DNA of 64,000 nt, from positions 1-64,000 of IMG/VR virus record IMGVR_UViG_3300044996_000468. One strand, 5' to 3'. The translations under genes and the position numbers were made by a program. The notes under the pieces are model-generated. The model saw nothing but the letters and a program-made list of their open reading frames with translations. It was not told the origin of the DNA and did no database searches. Positions 49,911-58,833 of this stretch are shown one piece after another. Source of the DNA: a virus. Within the stretch, counting starts at the first letter, position 1; each line of letters opens with the position of its first letter.

Positions 49911-50096
49911 ATGCAACGAAACTTGGTAGAAGGTGACGAAATCAAGACCGCCGCGGGGACCGGGAAAATCCGTCGCATCGGTCCGATTCAACGTAGCGAC
50001 AGCAGCAAGTACGCGTGGGCGATGCTCACGTTGGATCTTGCCGGGCAGACCGCCTACTGCGTTGCGCGCGAGGACGAGCTGCTGCGCAGCGACTGA
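49911..50096 (+). CDS. Small beta-barrel-like protein, 61 aa
   Basis: ATG 49911. NLVEGDEIKTAAGTGKIRRIG and a later TAYCVAREDELLR suggest a small SH3-like fold. No family recognised. Follows the previous gene closely. Confidence 0.6.
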   Translation: MQRNLVEGDEIKTAAGTGKIRRIGPIQRSDSSKYAWAMLTLDLAGQTAYCVAREDELLRSD

Positions 50097-50099
50097 TCC

Positions 50100-50384
50100 A
50101 TGGCGCTGGTCGAAACTACAGTCGTCAACGTCTACACGACGCCGTTCGATGTGAAGATCGATCGGACGACGCCGTTCGGCAACCCATTCATCTTGGGCAA
50201 GGACGGCGATCGCACGACGGTGCTCGCGAAGTTCAAGACGTACTTCCTAAAGCGCGTCGAAGAAGAGCCGTTTTTTCGTCGACAGGTGTTGGCGCTTCGT
50301 GGAAAAAAGTTAGGGTGTGTCTGTGCTCCAAAAATCTGTCACGGGATGGTGATCGCCGAGTGGTTGGAGGCGAACGCAGCATGA
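50100..50384 (+). CDS. DUF4326-like protein, 94 aa
   Basis: VVNVYTTPFDVKIDRTTPFGNPFILG, followed by LRGKKLGCVCAPKICHGMVIAEWL, fits the DUF4326 pattern found in many phages: a GNPF block and a C-C-P-CHG block. Its biochemical role is unknown. ATG 50100; it overlaps the next ATG at 50381. Confidence 0.8.
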   Translation: MALVETTVVNVYTTPFDVKIDRTTPFGNPFILGKDGDRTTVLAKFKTYFLKRVEEEPFFRRQVLALRGKKLGCVCAPKICHGMVIAEWLEANAA

Positions 50385-50596
50385 ACGCACAACAGAAAGC
50401 GCTCGTCAGCCGCGAGCTGGCGAAGGCGTCGACGGCGCTACACAACGCCCACATGTTGGCCGTGCACGGCGGTGATATGGATCTGGCCGCCGCACTCATG
50501 AAGGACAAGATCTCGGTCGCGACGCAGATCACCGCGCTGAGCGGCGGTCCTGTGCGCGTCACCGGAGCTGAGCTACTGAAGCACCCGCCGAAGTAA
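50381..50596 (+). CDS. Hypothetical helical protein, 71 aa
   Basis: ATG 50381 overlaps the previous stop (ATGA). Mostly alpha-helical with many Ala and Leu, no charge clusters. No family recognised. Followed by a hairpin before the next gene. Confidence 0.6.
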   Translation: MNAQQKALVSRELAKASTALHNAHMLAVHGGDMDLAAALMKDKISVATQITALSGGPVRVTGAELLKHPPK

Positions 50597-50606
50597 CGCA
50601 ATAGTC

Positions 50607-50636
50607 GCCCACTAGGGAACGCGCAAGCGTGTGGGC
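50607..50636. repeat. Stem-loop with GCAA tetraloop in a 5' leader
   Basis: GCCCAC (50607-50612) pairs with GTGGGC (50631-50636). Inside, ACGC pairs with GCGT around a GCAA loop (GNRA type), with TAGGGA as a bulge. Located 12 bases before the ATG at 50649. May affect translation or mRNA stability. Confidence 0.4.
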
Positions 50637-50648
50637 AAGGGAGAGCTG

Positions 50649-50951
50649 ATGAGCCGTAGGAAGCCAGAAGGACCGACGCACTTGCTTTGCGTCGTTGCTA
50701 CAGCGAGCGCCGACGATGTCGGACCGGCGATCGCACACCAACGCGCACAGCTACAGGGCAAGACAGCTGCATGGGTCCCTGATGTTCCGACGCTGTGGAA
50801 TCCCAACACGGTGGAGACAGTTCGCGACGGTAGTGGTCGCCCGGTGATGATCATCCCGATCGAGAAGCTCGATCCGCGCGTGAAGTTCGTCGCCGTCTAC
50901 ATCGACGACTACGACGCGAGCATGAGCACGACACTTGGGGAGCTGCAGTGA
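50649..50951 (+). CDS. Hypothetical protein, 100 aa
   Basis: ATG 50649 has GGGAGA upstream; a start at 50631 is inside the hairpin. Alpha/beta protein with ATASADDVG and FVAVYIDDYD segments, acidic C-terminus. No family recognised. Overlaps the next ATG by four bases. Confidence 0.6.
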   Translation: MSRRKPEGPTHLLCVVATASADDVGPAIAHQRAQLQGKTAAWVPDVPTLWNPNTVETVRDGSGRPVMIIPIEKLDPRVKFVAVYIDDYDASMSTTLGELQ

Positions 50952-51289
50952 CCGCCGCGACGCAGAAGACCGGCCGCGTCACCAAGCTGACGCACGTCAA
51001 AGGCGCGATGGAGTACCGCTTCGTGCCCAAGGGCTGGACCACGCCTCCCGGATTCGAAAATCTGTGTTGGTTCGAATTCGATCCTGTCGAGCACGCCGAC
51101 GAGTACGCGAAGTGGAAGGCGGACATCGGTCACGCCCGTGGTGCGCGCCTCAAGAAGTTCACCGGCTCCAACGTCGAGTGGGACTTCACAGCGAGCTGGT
51201 ACCACGACGGCAAGATCGTCTACCGAGTCCGCGTTGACCATGATCCTGTCGAGCGTCCTGTGCTCGTCGTTATCGGAGGCTTCTCGTGA
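50948..51289 (+). CDS. Hypothetical protein, 113 aa
   Basis: ATG 50948 overlaps the previous stop. Beta-rich, with aromatic-rich WFEFDP and WDFTASWYHDG blocks. Ends in an ATGA-type overlap with the next gene (GTGAACAAG). No family recognised. Confidence 0.6.
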   Translation: MTAATQKTGRVTKLTHVKGAMEYRFVPKGWTTPPGFENLCWFEFDPVEHADEYAKWKADIGHARGARLKKFTGSNVEWDFTASWYHDGKIVYRVRVDHDPVERPVLVVIGGFS

Positions 51290-51609
51290 ACAAGCACACC
51301 ACGTTTCGGAAGCTCTTGAAGGAACGACTCGCCATTGGGCAGGCGCTACAGACGGAGCTGGACAAGCTCGTGCCACCAACTCCAACGGGCTACCTCCGCG
51401 CCAATGAACACTGGAAGGTCGTCTACGTCGCGCCGGGTGAGGGTCCCGTGGAGTTGGAGATCGCCATCGAGCCCCCTGACGGCGCTTACGAGTGGCGTTC
51501 GCCGCGAGCGCAGCAACTCAACACACTTCAAGCGCTACTCGGCTGCGACGACATCTACGTCAAGGCGATCGGCGGACCTCACTACATCGCGTACTACAAC
51601 AAGACCTAA
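51286..51609 (+). CDS. Hypothetical protein, 107 aa
   Basis: GTG 51286 overlaps the previous stop. Helical N-terminal 40 residues, then beta strands with WKVVYVAPGEG. No family recognised. It precedes thyX by 15 bases containing GAAGGA. Confidence 0.55.
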   Translation: MNKHTTFRKLLKERLAIGQALQTELDKLVPPTPTGYLRANEHWKVVYVAPGEGPVELEIAIEPPDGAYEWRSPRAQQLNTLQALLGCDDIYVKAIGGPHYIAYYNKT

Positions 51610-51624
51610 CTGAAGGACCACGCC

Positions 51625-53022
51625 ATGAAAGAGCCGTTTCTCAAGATCGTCGACCACCTGAACCCCGAAGACGTCGCCATGTTGCAAGCGCTCTACTCGC
51701 GTTCGGCAGACAGCGTCGAAGAGCATCTGAAGCGCGTCAAGGAGGTCGGCTCCGGCAAGTTCATGAAGCAGTACTACGTCGGCTTCAACCACAAGTCGAT
51801 TGCCGACTGCGGCTCGACGACGATGTTCACCGAAGGCGTAAGCCTTCTCGCGGCGAAGGCGATCCAGGATTGGCCGCTGTACTCGGGCCAAGAGACGAGC
51901 ACGCGCTACATCAACATGAGCCAGCAGCCGATCATCGACCCGATCGGGTCAGCCGAGTCGCTAGCGATCCTCGAAGCGTGGATGGCCTTCTACGTGAAGC
52001 ATCAGGATCGTGTCGCCGAGATCATCGCCCTTCGATATCCGAAGGGCGAAGCTGAGAAGCAAGAGACTTACGATCGTGCGGTGAAGGCGCGCGTGTTCGA
52101 TGTTCTCCGTGGCTTCCTGCCAGCTGGAATCACAACGCAGCTGTCGTGGCACTCAAACTTGCGACAAGCCGACGACCACCTATCATGGATGCTGCATCAT
52201 CCGATGCCAGAGGTTGTGCGGGTCGCGCTGCAGCTGCGCAGATTGCTCCACGAGCGCTATCCGTCGAGCGGGTTCAACCATTTTGGTGGGGCTGGCGTCA
52301 GCGGCGTCGCCAACAAGGACGAAGGACTCCGCGATGTACGTCAGGAGTGGATGTGGCGTGTAGCCACGGAGTGGACGTATTCGGCGCGGTGGGCACCGAC
52401 GCACGCGGAGAGTGTCGACGTGTTATCGACGGGCTTTCGTGGTCTCGACTACGACGCGGACGCGCGGATGGAGCCCTACAAGGAGATGCTCGCGACGAGG
52501 CCGGAAGGCTGCGTGCTGCCGCACTTCCTGACGTCACTCGGGCAGTTCAACCTACGACACTTGATCGATTTCGGTTCGTTCCGCGACGCACAACGACACC
52601 GAAACGGCGTCGTTCAGATGCCGCTCCTCGACACGAGCTTCGGCTTCGAGCGGTGGTACCTGGAGCAGCTTGGTGACCCAAACAACGGGGATGTCGGCGG
52701 CCTTCGCGACGAAGCCGTCGAGCTGATCCACAAGCAACAGGAACGAATCCGTACACTGTCGACGGATCCTGTGAAGCGCCAGTACTATGTCGCGCTCGGC
52801 TTCCGTGTGCCGTGCCAGATGACGATGGCGCTTCCCGCGCTGCTCTACTACCTGGAGCTGCGCTCGAAGAAGACCGTCCATCCGACGCTGCGGCATCAGG
52901 TTCATAACGTGGTCAGGAAGTTCCAGCAGGTCTACCCGCCGGAGCAGATCGCGTTGCATGTGGACATGGACCCGAGCGACTGGGATGTCCGTCGCGGCAA
53001 CCAGACGATCACGAAGCGTTGA
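51625..53022 (+). CDS. thyX: Flavin-dependent thymidylate synthase, double-length
   Basis: The 465-aa protein is about twice the usual ThyX size. The N-terminal half has HKSIADCGSTTMFTEG and ETSTRYINMSQQP (an S-x-R-Y pattern) plus DVLRGFLPAGITTQLSW. The C-terminal half has a second set including FRDAQRHRNGVVQMPLLD, which resembles the R-H-R-x-x-S dUMP/FAD motif. ThyX makes dTMP from dUMP using FAD and methylene-THF. Possible tandem ThyX-like domains, one perhaps regulatory. ATG 51625. Confidence 0.75.
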   Translation: MKEPFLKIVDHLNPEDVAMLQALYSRSADSVEEHLKRVKEVGSGKFMKQYYVGFNHKSIADCGSTTMFTEGVSLLAAKAIQDWPLYSGQETSTRYINMSQQPIIDPIGSAESLAILEAWMAFYVKHQDRVAEIIALRYPKGEAEKQETYDRAVKARVFDVLRGFLPAGITTQLSWHSNLRQADDHLSWMLHHPMPEVVRVALQLRRLLHERYPSSGFNHFGGAGVSGVANKDEGLRDVRQEWMWRVATEWTYSARWAPTHAESVDVLSTGFRGLDYDADARMEPYKEMLATRPEGCVLPHFLTSLGQFNLRHLIDFGSFRDAQRHRNGVVQMPLLDTSFGFERWYLEQLGDPNNGDVGGLRDEAVELIHKQQERIRTLSTDPVKRQYYVALGFRVPCQMTMALPALLYYLELRSKKTVHPTLRHQVHNVVRKFQQVYPPEQIALHVDMDPSDWDVRRGNQTITKR

Positions 53023-53025
53023 GCT

Positions 53026-53877
53026 GTGGCAAACGAACTTGTCAACGCCGCCATCGAATACGCCAACCTGATCTATGGACTGATCGACCCACGAACGCAG
53101 ATGGTCTTTTACATCGGAAAAACTGAACGCGGGCTTTCGCGCACAAAGCAGCATCGTCATGAGAAAAAGAATAAGGCGCTACGCGCCGTAATCGCTGCCT
53201 TGCAGAAAGCCGGGCTGACTTACGAGGTTATCGTACTTGATCGAACCGACGAGCCTCGAACGCCGCGCGTCGTGTGTTGGTGGAACCGAGATCGCGCCCC
53301 AACGCACCTCGCCGATCTGGAGAGGTGGTGGATTGCAATGGGTCGCGCAATGGAATGGCCGTTGACGAATCAAACTGACGGCGGTGAAGGCGCGCCAAAC
53401 CGATTCGACGTAGGACAACGTTCGATCATCGCCAAGAAGGCCAAAGCGGCGATGTCACCGAAACAACGGAGTGCGGCTGTGGTCAAAGCCAACGCAACAC
53501 GCGGTCCTGAACAGCGAAAAGCGATTGCACAAAGAGCAGCGGCGACACGTGTTGCATCGGGCGTCCAAGCAATGCTGAACGCGGCCACGTCACAACGCAA
53601 CAGGACACGAACGTCAGAACAGAATTCAGAGAACTCGCGACGTTCATGGTCAGAAGAACGCCGCGCACATCGTAGCGCGCAAATGACGGCTTACATGGCG
53701 AAGTTCACACCCGAAGAACGTCGCGAGCGCGCCCGCCGCAGCAACGCCTTACGAACGCATGAAGAACGTAGCGCTGCTGTACGGAGGGTGCATGCGGCAC
53801 GTACGCCTGAACAGCGGAGCGAGATCGTGCGAAAAGGGCATTTAGCTCGTCGGAGGTCTTCCACCAATGTCGAATGA
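53026..53877 (+). CDS. Free-standing GIY-YIG homing endonuclease
   Basis: LIYGLIDPRTQMVFYIGKT at residues 15-33 is the GIY-YIG motif, with LERWWIAMGRAM later. From about residue 135 the protein is made of repeats rich in SPKQRSAAV, EERRERARRSN and EQRSEIV, the NUMOD3-like DNA-binding modules of phage GIY-YIG enzymes. It sits between thyX and the PrimPol gene, both conserved genes that such mobile elements target. GTG 53026 and an 11-base overlap with the next gene. Confidence 0.85.
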   Translation: MANELVNAAIEYANLIYGLIDPRTQMVFYIGKTERGLSRTKQHRHEKKNKALRAVIAALQKAGLTYEVIVLDRTDEPRTPRVVCWWNRDRAPTHLADLERWWIAMGRAMEWPLTNQTDGGEGAPNRFDVGQRSIIAKKAKAAMSPKQRSAAVVKANATRGPEQRKAIAQRAAATRVASGVQAMLNAATSQRNRTRTSEQNSENSRRSWSEERRAHRSAQMTAYMAKFTPEERRERARRSNALRTHEERSAAVRRVHAARTPEQRSEIVRKGHLARRRSSTNVE

Positions 53878-55072
53878 CCTCTTGGAAGCAGCACTTACGT
53901 ATGCCAGTAGGGGATGGCGCGTGATCGCGTTGCATTTTTTAAATCAGTACAACGGAGTGACGGGCTGTTCATGTCGTAAGAAGACTGAGTGTACGGCAAT
54001 AGGCAAACATCCGATCTTCCCAAAGTGGCGCGAGATCGCGACGACGGATACAGATAGATTGCATGTCTGGTGGCGACATAAACCGAGAGGGAATGTTGGC
54101 CTCTTGATGGGTGGCGCAGCGAGTCTCGTGTGCGTCGACATCGACGGCGACGAGGGCCGTGCGTCGTTGAAGAAGCTCGAAGCTGAGAACAGCAAGCTCC
54201 CGAAGACGCGCTCGCAGACGACGGGACGCGCGGGCGGCGGCGAGCACTTTCTCTTCCACGTCGATCCGTTCTACGTCGACTGGATTCGGAACCGCGCGAA
54301 GGTAGCGCCCGGCCTCGATTTCAGATCCGAGGGCGGCCTCATCGTCGCGGCGCCGTCGCTGCACCTATCCGGCAACCGCTACCAGTGGCGTGATCCGAAC
54401 TATCCCATCGCCGAGTTGCCGGAGTGGATGTTCAAGCTGGCGCTCTCGAAGCGCGAGGTCTCGCACGAGGTCTTGTCGAGCGGTGAGCGCCCCAAAGAGG
54501 AAGATCTCGCGCGAGTCGGTTGGCCGCTCGAACGGCGCATGGCCGCTGCGCGCGTCGAGCTGGCGAAGGCTGAACCGGCGATCCAAGGTCAGAACGGATC
54601 GGCCGCGTGCTATCGCGCAGCGATTCTCGTGACGCGTGGATTCTGTATCCCCGTCGAGGGTCACAACCACGTCCACGACCTCATGTGGGAGGTCTACAAC
54701 CCGCTGTGCGTACCGTCCTGGCCTGAGGACGAGCTGACGCACAAGATCCACGACGCCGAGAAGGTCTCCTACGCGCCGTGGGGCTTCCGTCTGAACTTCG
54801 CGATCATGACGGAGCAGTATTCGAAGCCGCACAAGACCAAGCTGGTCGCGCCGATCGGTACAACGTCGCCGACAGGAGCCAGTGATGTACACGCGCGGCT
54901 GGCCGCGCACGCGTCGTTGGTGCGTCCACAGCCGAGTGCGCGGCCGGTGAGGCCGCCGACGCGGGCCGAATTGCTTGCGCGGCCTGATCGTCGAGATCCG
55001 GAGATCGCCTCACAACCAGTTCCGAAACCGTCTGTCGACGAAGACGACGAAGGAGTCGCCGAATGCGTTTGA
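53867..55072 (+). CDS. PrimPol-type primase-polymerase
   Basis: The 401-aa protein begins with the PF09250-like pattern. YASRGWRVIAL, a GCSCRKKTEC Cys knuckle, AIGKHPIFPKW, VGLLMGG and CVDIDGD (catalytic DxD) lie in the first 105 residues; GGGEHFLFHV and LDFRSEGGLIVAAPS come later. These are motifs I-III of archaeo-eukaryotic primase-like bifunctional enzymes. The C-terminal half holds a Cys/His-poor helical region and a Pro/Arg-rich tail. It should prime phage DNA synthesis. Its degenerate counterpart is at 33485-34600. ATG 53867. Confidence 0.85.
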   Translation: MSNDLLEAALTYASRGWRVIALHFLNQYNGVTGCSCRKKTECTAIGKHPIFPKWREIATTDTDRLHVWWRHKPRGNVGLLMGGAASLVCVDIDGDEGRASLKKLEAENSKLPKTRSQTTGRAGGGEHFLFHVDPFYVDWIRNRAKVAPGLDFRSEGGLIVAAPSLHLSGNRYQWRDPNYPIAELPEWMFKLALSKREVSHEVLSSGERPKEEDLARVGWPLERRMAAARVELAKAEPAIQGQNGSAACYRAAILVTRGFCIPVEGHNHVHDLMWEVYNPLCVPSWPEDELTHKIHDAEKVSYAPWGFRLNFAIMTEQYSKPHKTKLVAPIGTTSPTGASDVHARLAAHASLVRPQPSARPVRPPTRAELLARPDRRDPEIASQPVPKPSVDEDDEGVAECV

Positions 55073-55473
55073 TCTACTTGGCACATCCTCTCGGCGCACC
55101 GACCCCCGAAGGTGTCGAAGCCAACAAGGCACGCGCCCGTCGCTGGATCCGATGGATCTACGATCACCTCAATGTCGGACGTGTTCGAGTTGCCGTCGTC
55201 GCTGATTGGCTGATCACGTGCGACGTCCTCGACGACTTCAACCCTGATCATCGTTCGCAGGGTATGACGATGAACAAGGCGATCATCCCCGTGTGTCACG
55301 AGTTTTGGATGGTGGGTGGTCGCGTCTCGTCGGGCATGGAAGAGGAGTGGAAGCTCGTCCGCAACCTCATCGCGAGTCGAATGAGTCCGATGAAGCGCTA
55401 CTTCGACCTGACGTGGCTCGGCGACGAGCCGCCAGCTGTCATGCCTGATGAGGTCAAGGCACTCGTCGCATGA
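55063..55473 (+). CDS. DUF4406/2-deoxyribosyltransferase-like protein, 136 aa
   Basis: MRLIYLAHPLGAP at the N-terminus and VGGRVSSGMEEEWKLVRN near residue 95 follow the DUF4406 pattern, a small Rossmann-like fold related to nucleoside 2-deoxyribosyltransferases. A second, longer member is at 11874-12449. Substrate unknown. ATG 55063 overlaps the PrimPol gene by ten bases and its stop overlaps the next ATG. Confidence 0.65.
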   Translation: MRLIYLAHPLGAPTPEGVEANKARARRWIRWIYDHLNVGRVRVAVVADWLITCDVLDDFNPDHRSQGMTMNKAIIPVCHEFWMVGGRVSSGMEEEWKLVRNLIASRMSPMKRYFDLTWLGDEPPAVMPDEVKALVA

Positions 55474-56138
55474 CGCTCGATCCCAACATCCGGCGTGAGG
55501 CGTGGGGCGTCTTGAAGATGTACTCGACGCCGCAGCAAGAGCTGATCAAGAAGAACCTGTACGGCCCCCGCGAAGCGCGTCTGGCAGGTGCCATCGTTGC
55601 CAACAGCATGGTTGCAGTGGTCCATCAGCAACCGACGGAAACAGATGCGTTACGCGAGCTACAGGAAAGCGCCTGGGAGACCGTCTCGGCGCTGGTGGAG
55701 CTGTTGAAGCAGGCTGCGCAGATCATCGAGGACAACGTCGCCGGTGATCACGTGGCGTTGCTGAATGAGATCGATCGTGAAGTGTCGTCGGCCGAGGAGA
55801 ACTTCGACTACGCGGAAGCTGACGCTGCGACGGAGGAAGGCACGTCGTCGTTCAAGGTCATCGTGTTCCCGCCATTGATCGACGCGCCGGATCAAGCGAT
55901 CACGGCGTTCGTGGAGAAGATACGGGTGCGGGCGATCCCAGTGTGGGTGGCCGACGAAAATGACCAGACCAAGCGCCTGAAGGCGATGACCATCCGCGAG
56001 ATCTACAACATCGGCCGTGTTGCGGCCGTCGTCATCACGAATGTTGATGGCATGGTGCTCGATGGCTGGTACAACGGTCTGCCCTGGGTAGAAGAAGTCA
56101 CGAGCAAGTTGGCAGCGCTACAGGAGCGGTTTCGATGA
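55470..56138 (+). CDS. Hypothetical protein, 222 aa
   Basis: ATG 55470 in an ATGA overlap. Helical N-terminal half with acidic stretches (EIDREVSSAEENFDYAEAD), then alternating alpha/beta segments (VIVFPPLIDAPDQAITAF and RVAAVVITNVDGMVL). No family recognised. Ends in an ATGA overlap. Confidence 0.6.
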   Translation: MTLDPNIRREAWGVLKMYSTPQQELIKKNLYGPREARLAGAIVANSMVAVVHQQPTETDALRELQESAWETVSALVELLKQAAQIIEDNVAGDHVALLNEIDREVSSAEENFDYAEADAATEEGTSSFKVIVFPPLIDAPDQAITAFVEKIRVRAIPVWVADENDQTKRLKAMTIREIYNIGRVAAVVITNVDGMVLDGWYNGLPWVEEVTSKLAALQERFR

Positions 56139-56455
56139 AGCAGAAGACCAAGAAGCGCGTGCGTGACCCACTCGCGAAAGCCAAGAAGGCCGTGCCGCCC
56201 ATATCGCTGGCGAGGGCCAAGGCAACAGTGCGTCGTCGACCGCCGCCGAAGAAGGTCACGTCGAGCGTATTCCACGTTCTCGACACCAAGGGCGAGGTCT
56301 TTGGTGAGTACGCGACGCGCGAAGATGCCTGGCACGACGCCGTCGGCCCGCGGTTCTGCAAGGGCTTCTATATCGTCGAGTACGCGAAGCGCGGTGTGCG
56401 TCGGTACGACTATAACGCGGCGTCGCTGAAGGAGATGCGCGATGTCGGTAGATGA
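56135..56455 (+). CDS. Hypothetical basic protein, 106 aa
   Basis: ATG 56135 overlaps the previous stop. The N-terminal 40 residues are Lys/Arg/Pro-rich (TKKRVRDPLAKAKKAV). The rest is a small alpha/beta core with VFHVLDTKGEVFGEY. No family recognised. Overlaps the next gene by 14 bases. Confidence 0.6.
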   Translation: MKQKTKKRVRDPLAKAKKAVPPISLARAKATVRRRPPPKKVTSSVFHVLDTKGEVFGEYATREDAWHDAVGPRFCKGFYIVEYAKRGVRRYDYNAASLKEMRDVGR

Positions 56456-57227
56456 AAAGAAGAGAGATGGCGGCTTCCTGGACGTTCAGCTCGTCGAGAA
56501 ACTGTTGTCTTCGTCGGTCGAGATGCCGGCTGATGACAAGGTCAAGATCCTGCGCGGGCTCGTGACGACAGGCCCGTACGCGTCGGTCAAGGAGATGGAG
56601 GCGTTGCCGCAAGGCGTGGCGACGTTCCTACGTGCGCTGCGCGATCTGTTGCCTGACGTCCTCGACGAGATCGATCGAGCTGTCGGACAAGAGAAGCAGA
56701 CGGCGTCGGCGTTGGATGGTTTTGTCGGCGATCTCGAACGCATGCGCGACGCGAAGGTCCCTACGGAGATCTGCTGCCCACAGTGCAAGATGCTCCATGT
56801 TGACCAGGACGAGTGGGCGACGACGCGGCTGCACCGCAAGCATCTGTGTGTGAAGTGCGGACATGTCTGGGCGCCGTACGCGGTCACGACGGTCGGCGTT
56901 GACTTTCACATCGAATGTCGCGTTGAAATGGAGCAGCTACGTACTGATGCTATCTGGCTCCGGTCAGCGTGGGAAACAGAAATCGAGGCGAACAAGAAGC
57001 TAATCGCACGTCGTGATGAGCTACTCACGATGATCGCCAACCTTTCGCAAGCGGTTCCCCTCGACAGCGAAGTCGCGGGCGCGATCGATGCACAGCGCTC
57101 GCTCATCGCCGAGGTCGGTACGCTCAAAGCCCGCGTCGCCGAGCTGGAACGTGAGAAAGCCGAACGCGACAAGCCTCGCGAGTACGTCAACATGGCGACC
57201 GAGTACGACGGGACCGACTATGGCTAG
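56442..57227 (+). CDS. Zinc-ribbon and coiled-coil protein, 261 aa
   Basis: ATG 56442. Helical first 105 residues, then CCPQCKML and CVKCGHVW (residues 109-140), a four-Cys zinc ribbon. A long heptad-like helix (VGTLKARVAELEREKAERD) completes the C-terminus. Could be an adaptor or transcription-related factor. No family recognised. Overlaps the next ATG by eight bases. Confidence 0.65.
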   Translation: MSVDEKKRDGGFLDVQLVEKLLSSSVEMPADDKVKILRGLVTTGPYASVKEMEALPQGVATFLRALRDLLPDVLDEIDRAVGQEKQTASALDGFVGDLERMRDAKVPTEICCPQCKMLHVDQDEWATTRLHRKHLCVKCGHVWAPYAVTTVGVDFHIECRVEMEQLRTDAIWLRSAWETEIEANKKLIARRDELLTMIANLSQAVPLDSEVAGAIDAQRSLIAEVGTLKARVAELEREKAERDKPREYVNMATEYDGTDYG

Positions 57228-57585
57228 AAAGACCACAACGAGAACAGCGGTGGCTACGCGTGTGCCGCATCGAGGCCACCCGAAGTGTCGTCCGGGCAAA
57301 ACGGCGCACGGCACCAAAGCGCTCCAGCTGCGACCGAACGGTCGTTGGGGAAAGGATGATGGCGGTCCCGGGCTCGCGTTCATCGGTACGGCTGCTAGCG
57401 AGATCGATCCGCAGACGGCGACGGTGTGGGTCGCGAACTGCAGCTGCAAGATCTACTTGCAGTGCCCGCTTGCGAAAGCGCTCGCCTACGCAGGTGATCG
57501 TTACGAAGCCACAACAGTCGAACGTCGTCGACGGGCGCAGGGTCGAAAGATCCGTCGACCGCGAGCGGGACGGACGCTGTTGTAG
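57220..57585 (+). CDS. Hypothetical basic protein, 121 aa
   Basis: ATG 57220. Arg/Lys-rich at both ends (MARKTTTRTAVATR and RRRRAQGRKIRRPRAGR). The middle contains ATVWVANCSCKIYLQC, three Cys in a short beta segment. May bind nucleic acid. No family recognised. Its TAG overlaps the next GTG by one base. Confidence 0.6.
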   Translation: MARKTTTRTAVATRVPHRGHPKCRPGKTAHGTKALQLRPNGRWGKDDGGPGLAFIGTAASEIDPQTATVWVANCSCKIYLQCPLAKALAYAGDRYEATTVERRRRAQGRKIRRPRAGRTLL

Positions 57586-57962
57586 TGCCAGCGTTCCTTC
57601 GGGGGTTCATCGTCTGCGACGGCTGTGGCACGACCGCAACCGTGACGGCGAAGGTGTCTGCACGTGACCACACGGACCTGTGGTGGGATCTGCCGACGGG
57701 CTGGCAGCTGTTCGGGCGCGGACACAACGGGGTCATCGTGTACTGCTCGCGCGCATGCAACACGAACGGCGCGTCGATGGGGTATCCAGATCAGCAAGGT
57801 CGCGGCAATCTCGATCCGGCGACGTTCGACGTACGCACGCTCGACAAGCTCTACGAGCTGATCGAGATCGGCGCGAAGAAATCGACGGGTGCCGACAACG
57901 TCCTCGCTGCGATCGAGGCCGTCTTGATCGCGTGGCGACAACGCCCAAAGGGGGCATCATGA
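57585..57962 (+). CDS. Hypothetical zinc-binding protein, 125 aa
   Basis: GTG 57585. IVCDGCGTTATV and YCSRACNTNG form a C4 zinc knuckle in the first 60 residues. The remainder is helical with acidic residues. No family recognised. Overlaps the next ATG by four bases. Confidence 0.6.
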   Translation: MPAFLRGFIVCDGCGTTATVTAKVSARDHTDLWWDLPTGWQLFGRGHNGVIVYCSRACNTNGASMGYPDQQGRGNLDPATFDVRTLDKLYELIEIGAKKSTGADNVLAAIEAVLIAWRQRPKGAS

Positions 57963-58345
57963 GCAACAAAGGTCTCCTCAGATTTTGCTGGCAGGAACAG
58001 AACGGTGAAATCACCAACTGGTGGTCGGACGACCTGGCGAAGCAGAAGCATCGGTTCGTGCACACCGAGTGGGGAAAGTTCGCGGTCGCCGTCGACGTCA
58101 AGCTCGGCGAGGTGCAGCTTCAGATCGCCAACCCACCATCGCGGCGTATCGTACGTGTTGTCGACCTCCCTCGCGTCGACGGGAACGACTTTCAAATGGC
58201 GTTCGAAGCTGTCGCCATGACGGGTACGCACGCGGCGTTCGCGGTCGAGTTGTTCTTGCGAGCCATCGATCGCGACGATCTTGCAAGTTGCCTCACGCCG
58301 GACGGGCGACCTGAAGGCTATGACCCTGGAGGACGACTGCCGTGA
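57959..58345 (+). CDS. Hypothetical protein, 128 aa
   Basis: ATG 57959 overlaps the previous stop. Trp-rich N-terminus (FCWQEQNGEITNWWSDDLAK) and a beta-rich core, Asp-rich end. No family recognised. Overlaps the SLOG gene by four bases. Confidence 0.6.
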   Translation: MSNKGLLRFCWQEQNGEITNWWSDDLAKQKHRFVHTEWGKFAVAVDVKLGEVQLQIANPPSRRIVRVVDLPRVDGNDFQMAFEAVAMTGTHAAFAVELFLRAIDRDDLASCLTPDGRPEGYDPGGRLP

Positions 58346-58833
58346 TTCTCGGCGTTACGGGACATCGACCCGATAAGATCGGCGGCTACGACGACGACGC
58401 CAACCCGCTACGCAGCTGGGTTCGTGGACAGATTCGTCGACACCTACAAACGTTTCGGCCGCTGTACGGCATCAGCGGGATGGCGCTCGGAACGGATCAA
58501 GATTTCGCCGCTGCCTGCGTCGAGCTGGGCATTCCGTTCATCGCCGCCGTGCCGTTCAAAGGTCAGGAGCTGGCGTGGCGATCGCATCCGACGTCGCGCA
58601 AGAGGTATCGCGAGCTGATTGCGAAGGCTTACGAGGTCGTGATCGTGAGTGAAGGTGGTTACGAGAATTTCAAAATGCAGGTGAGGAACGAGTGGGTCGT
58701 GGATCATTGCAACGCGATGTTGTGCGTGTTCGACGGTTCACCCGGCGGAACGGCAAACACCGTCAACTACGCTGACCGCGTTCGCCGTGACAAGATCCGT
58801 ATCAACCCTCGGGACTTTCAGGCGGCCGTGTGA
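58342..58833 (+). CDS. SLOG-family (YpsA/DUF1273-like) protein
   Basis: ILGVTGHRPDKIGGYDDDANP at the start and YGISGMALGTDQDFA, later FIAAVPFKGQE, fit the SLOG fold of YpsA and phage DUF1273 proteins. That fold binds nucleotides or nucleotide signals. In phages its partner is often unknown; some members act in stress or defence signalling. GTG 58342 overlaps the previous stop. 163 aa, the expected size. Confidence 0.8.
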   Translation: MILGVTGHRPDKIGGYDDDANPLRSWVRGQIRRHLQTFRPLYGISGMALGTDQDFAAACVELGIPFIAAVPFKGQELAWRSHPTSRKRYRELIAKAYEVVIVSEGGYENFKMQVRNEWVVDHCNAMLCVFDGSPGGTANTVNYADRVRRDKIRINPRDFQAAV

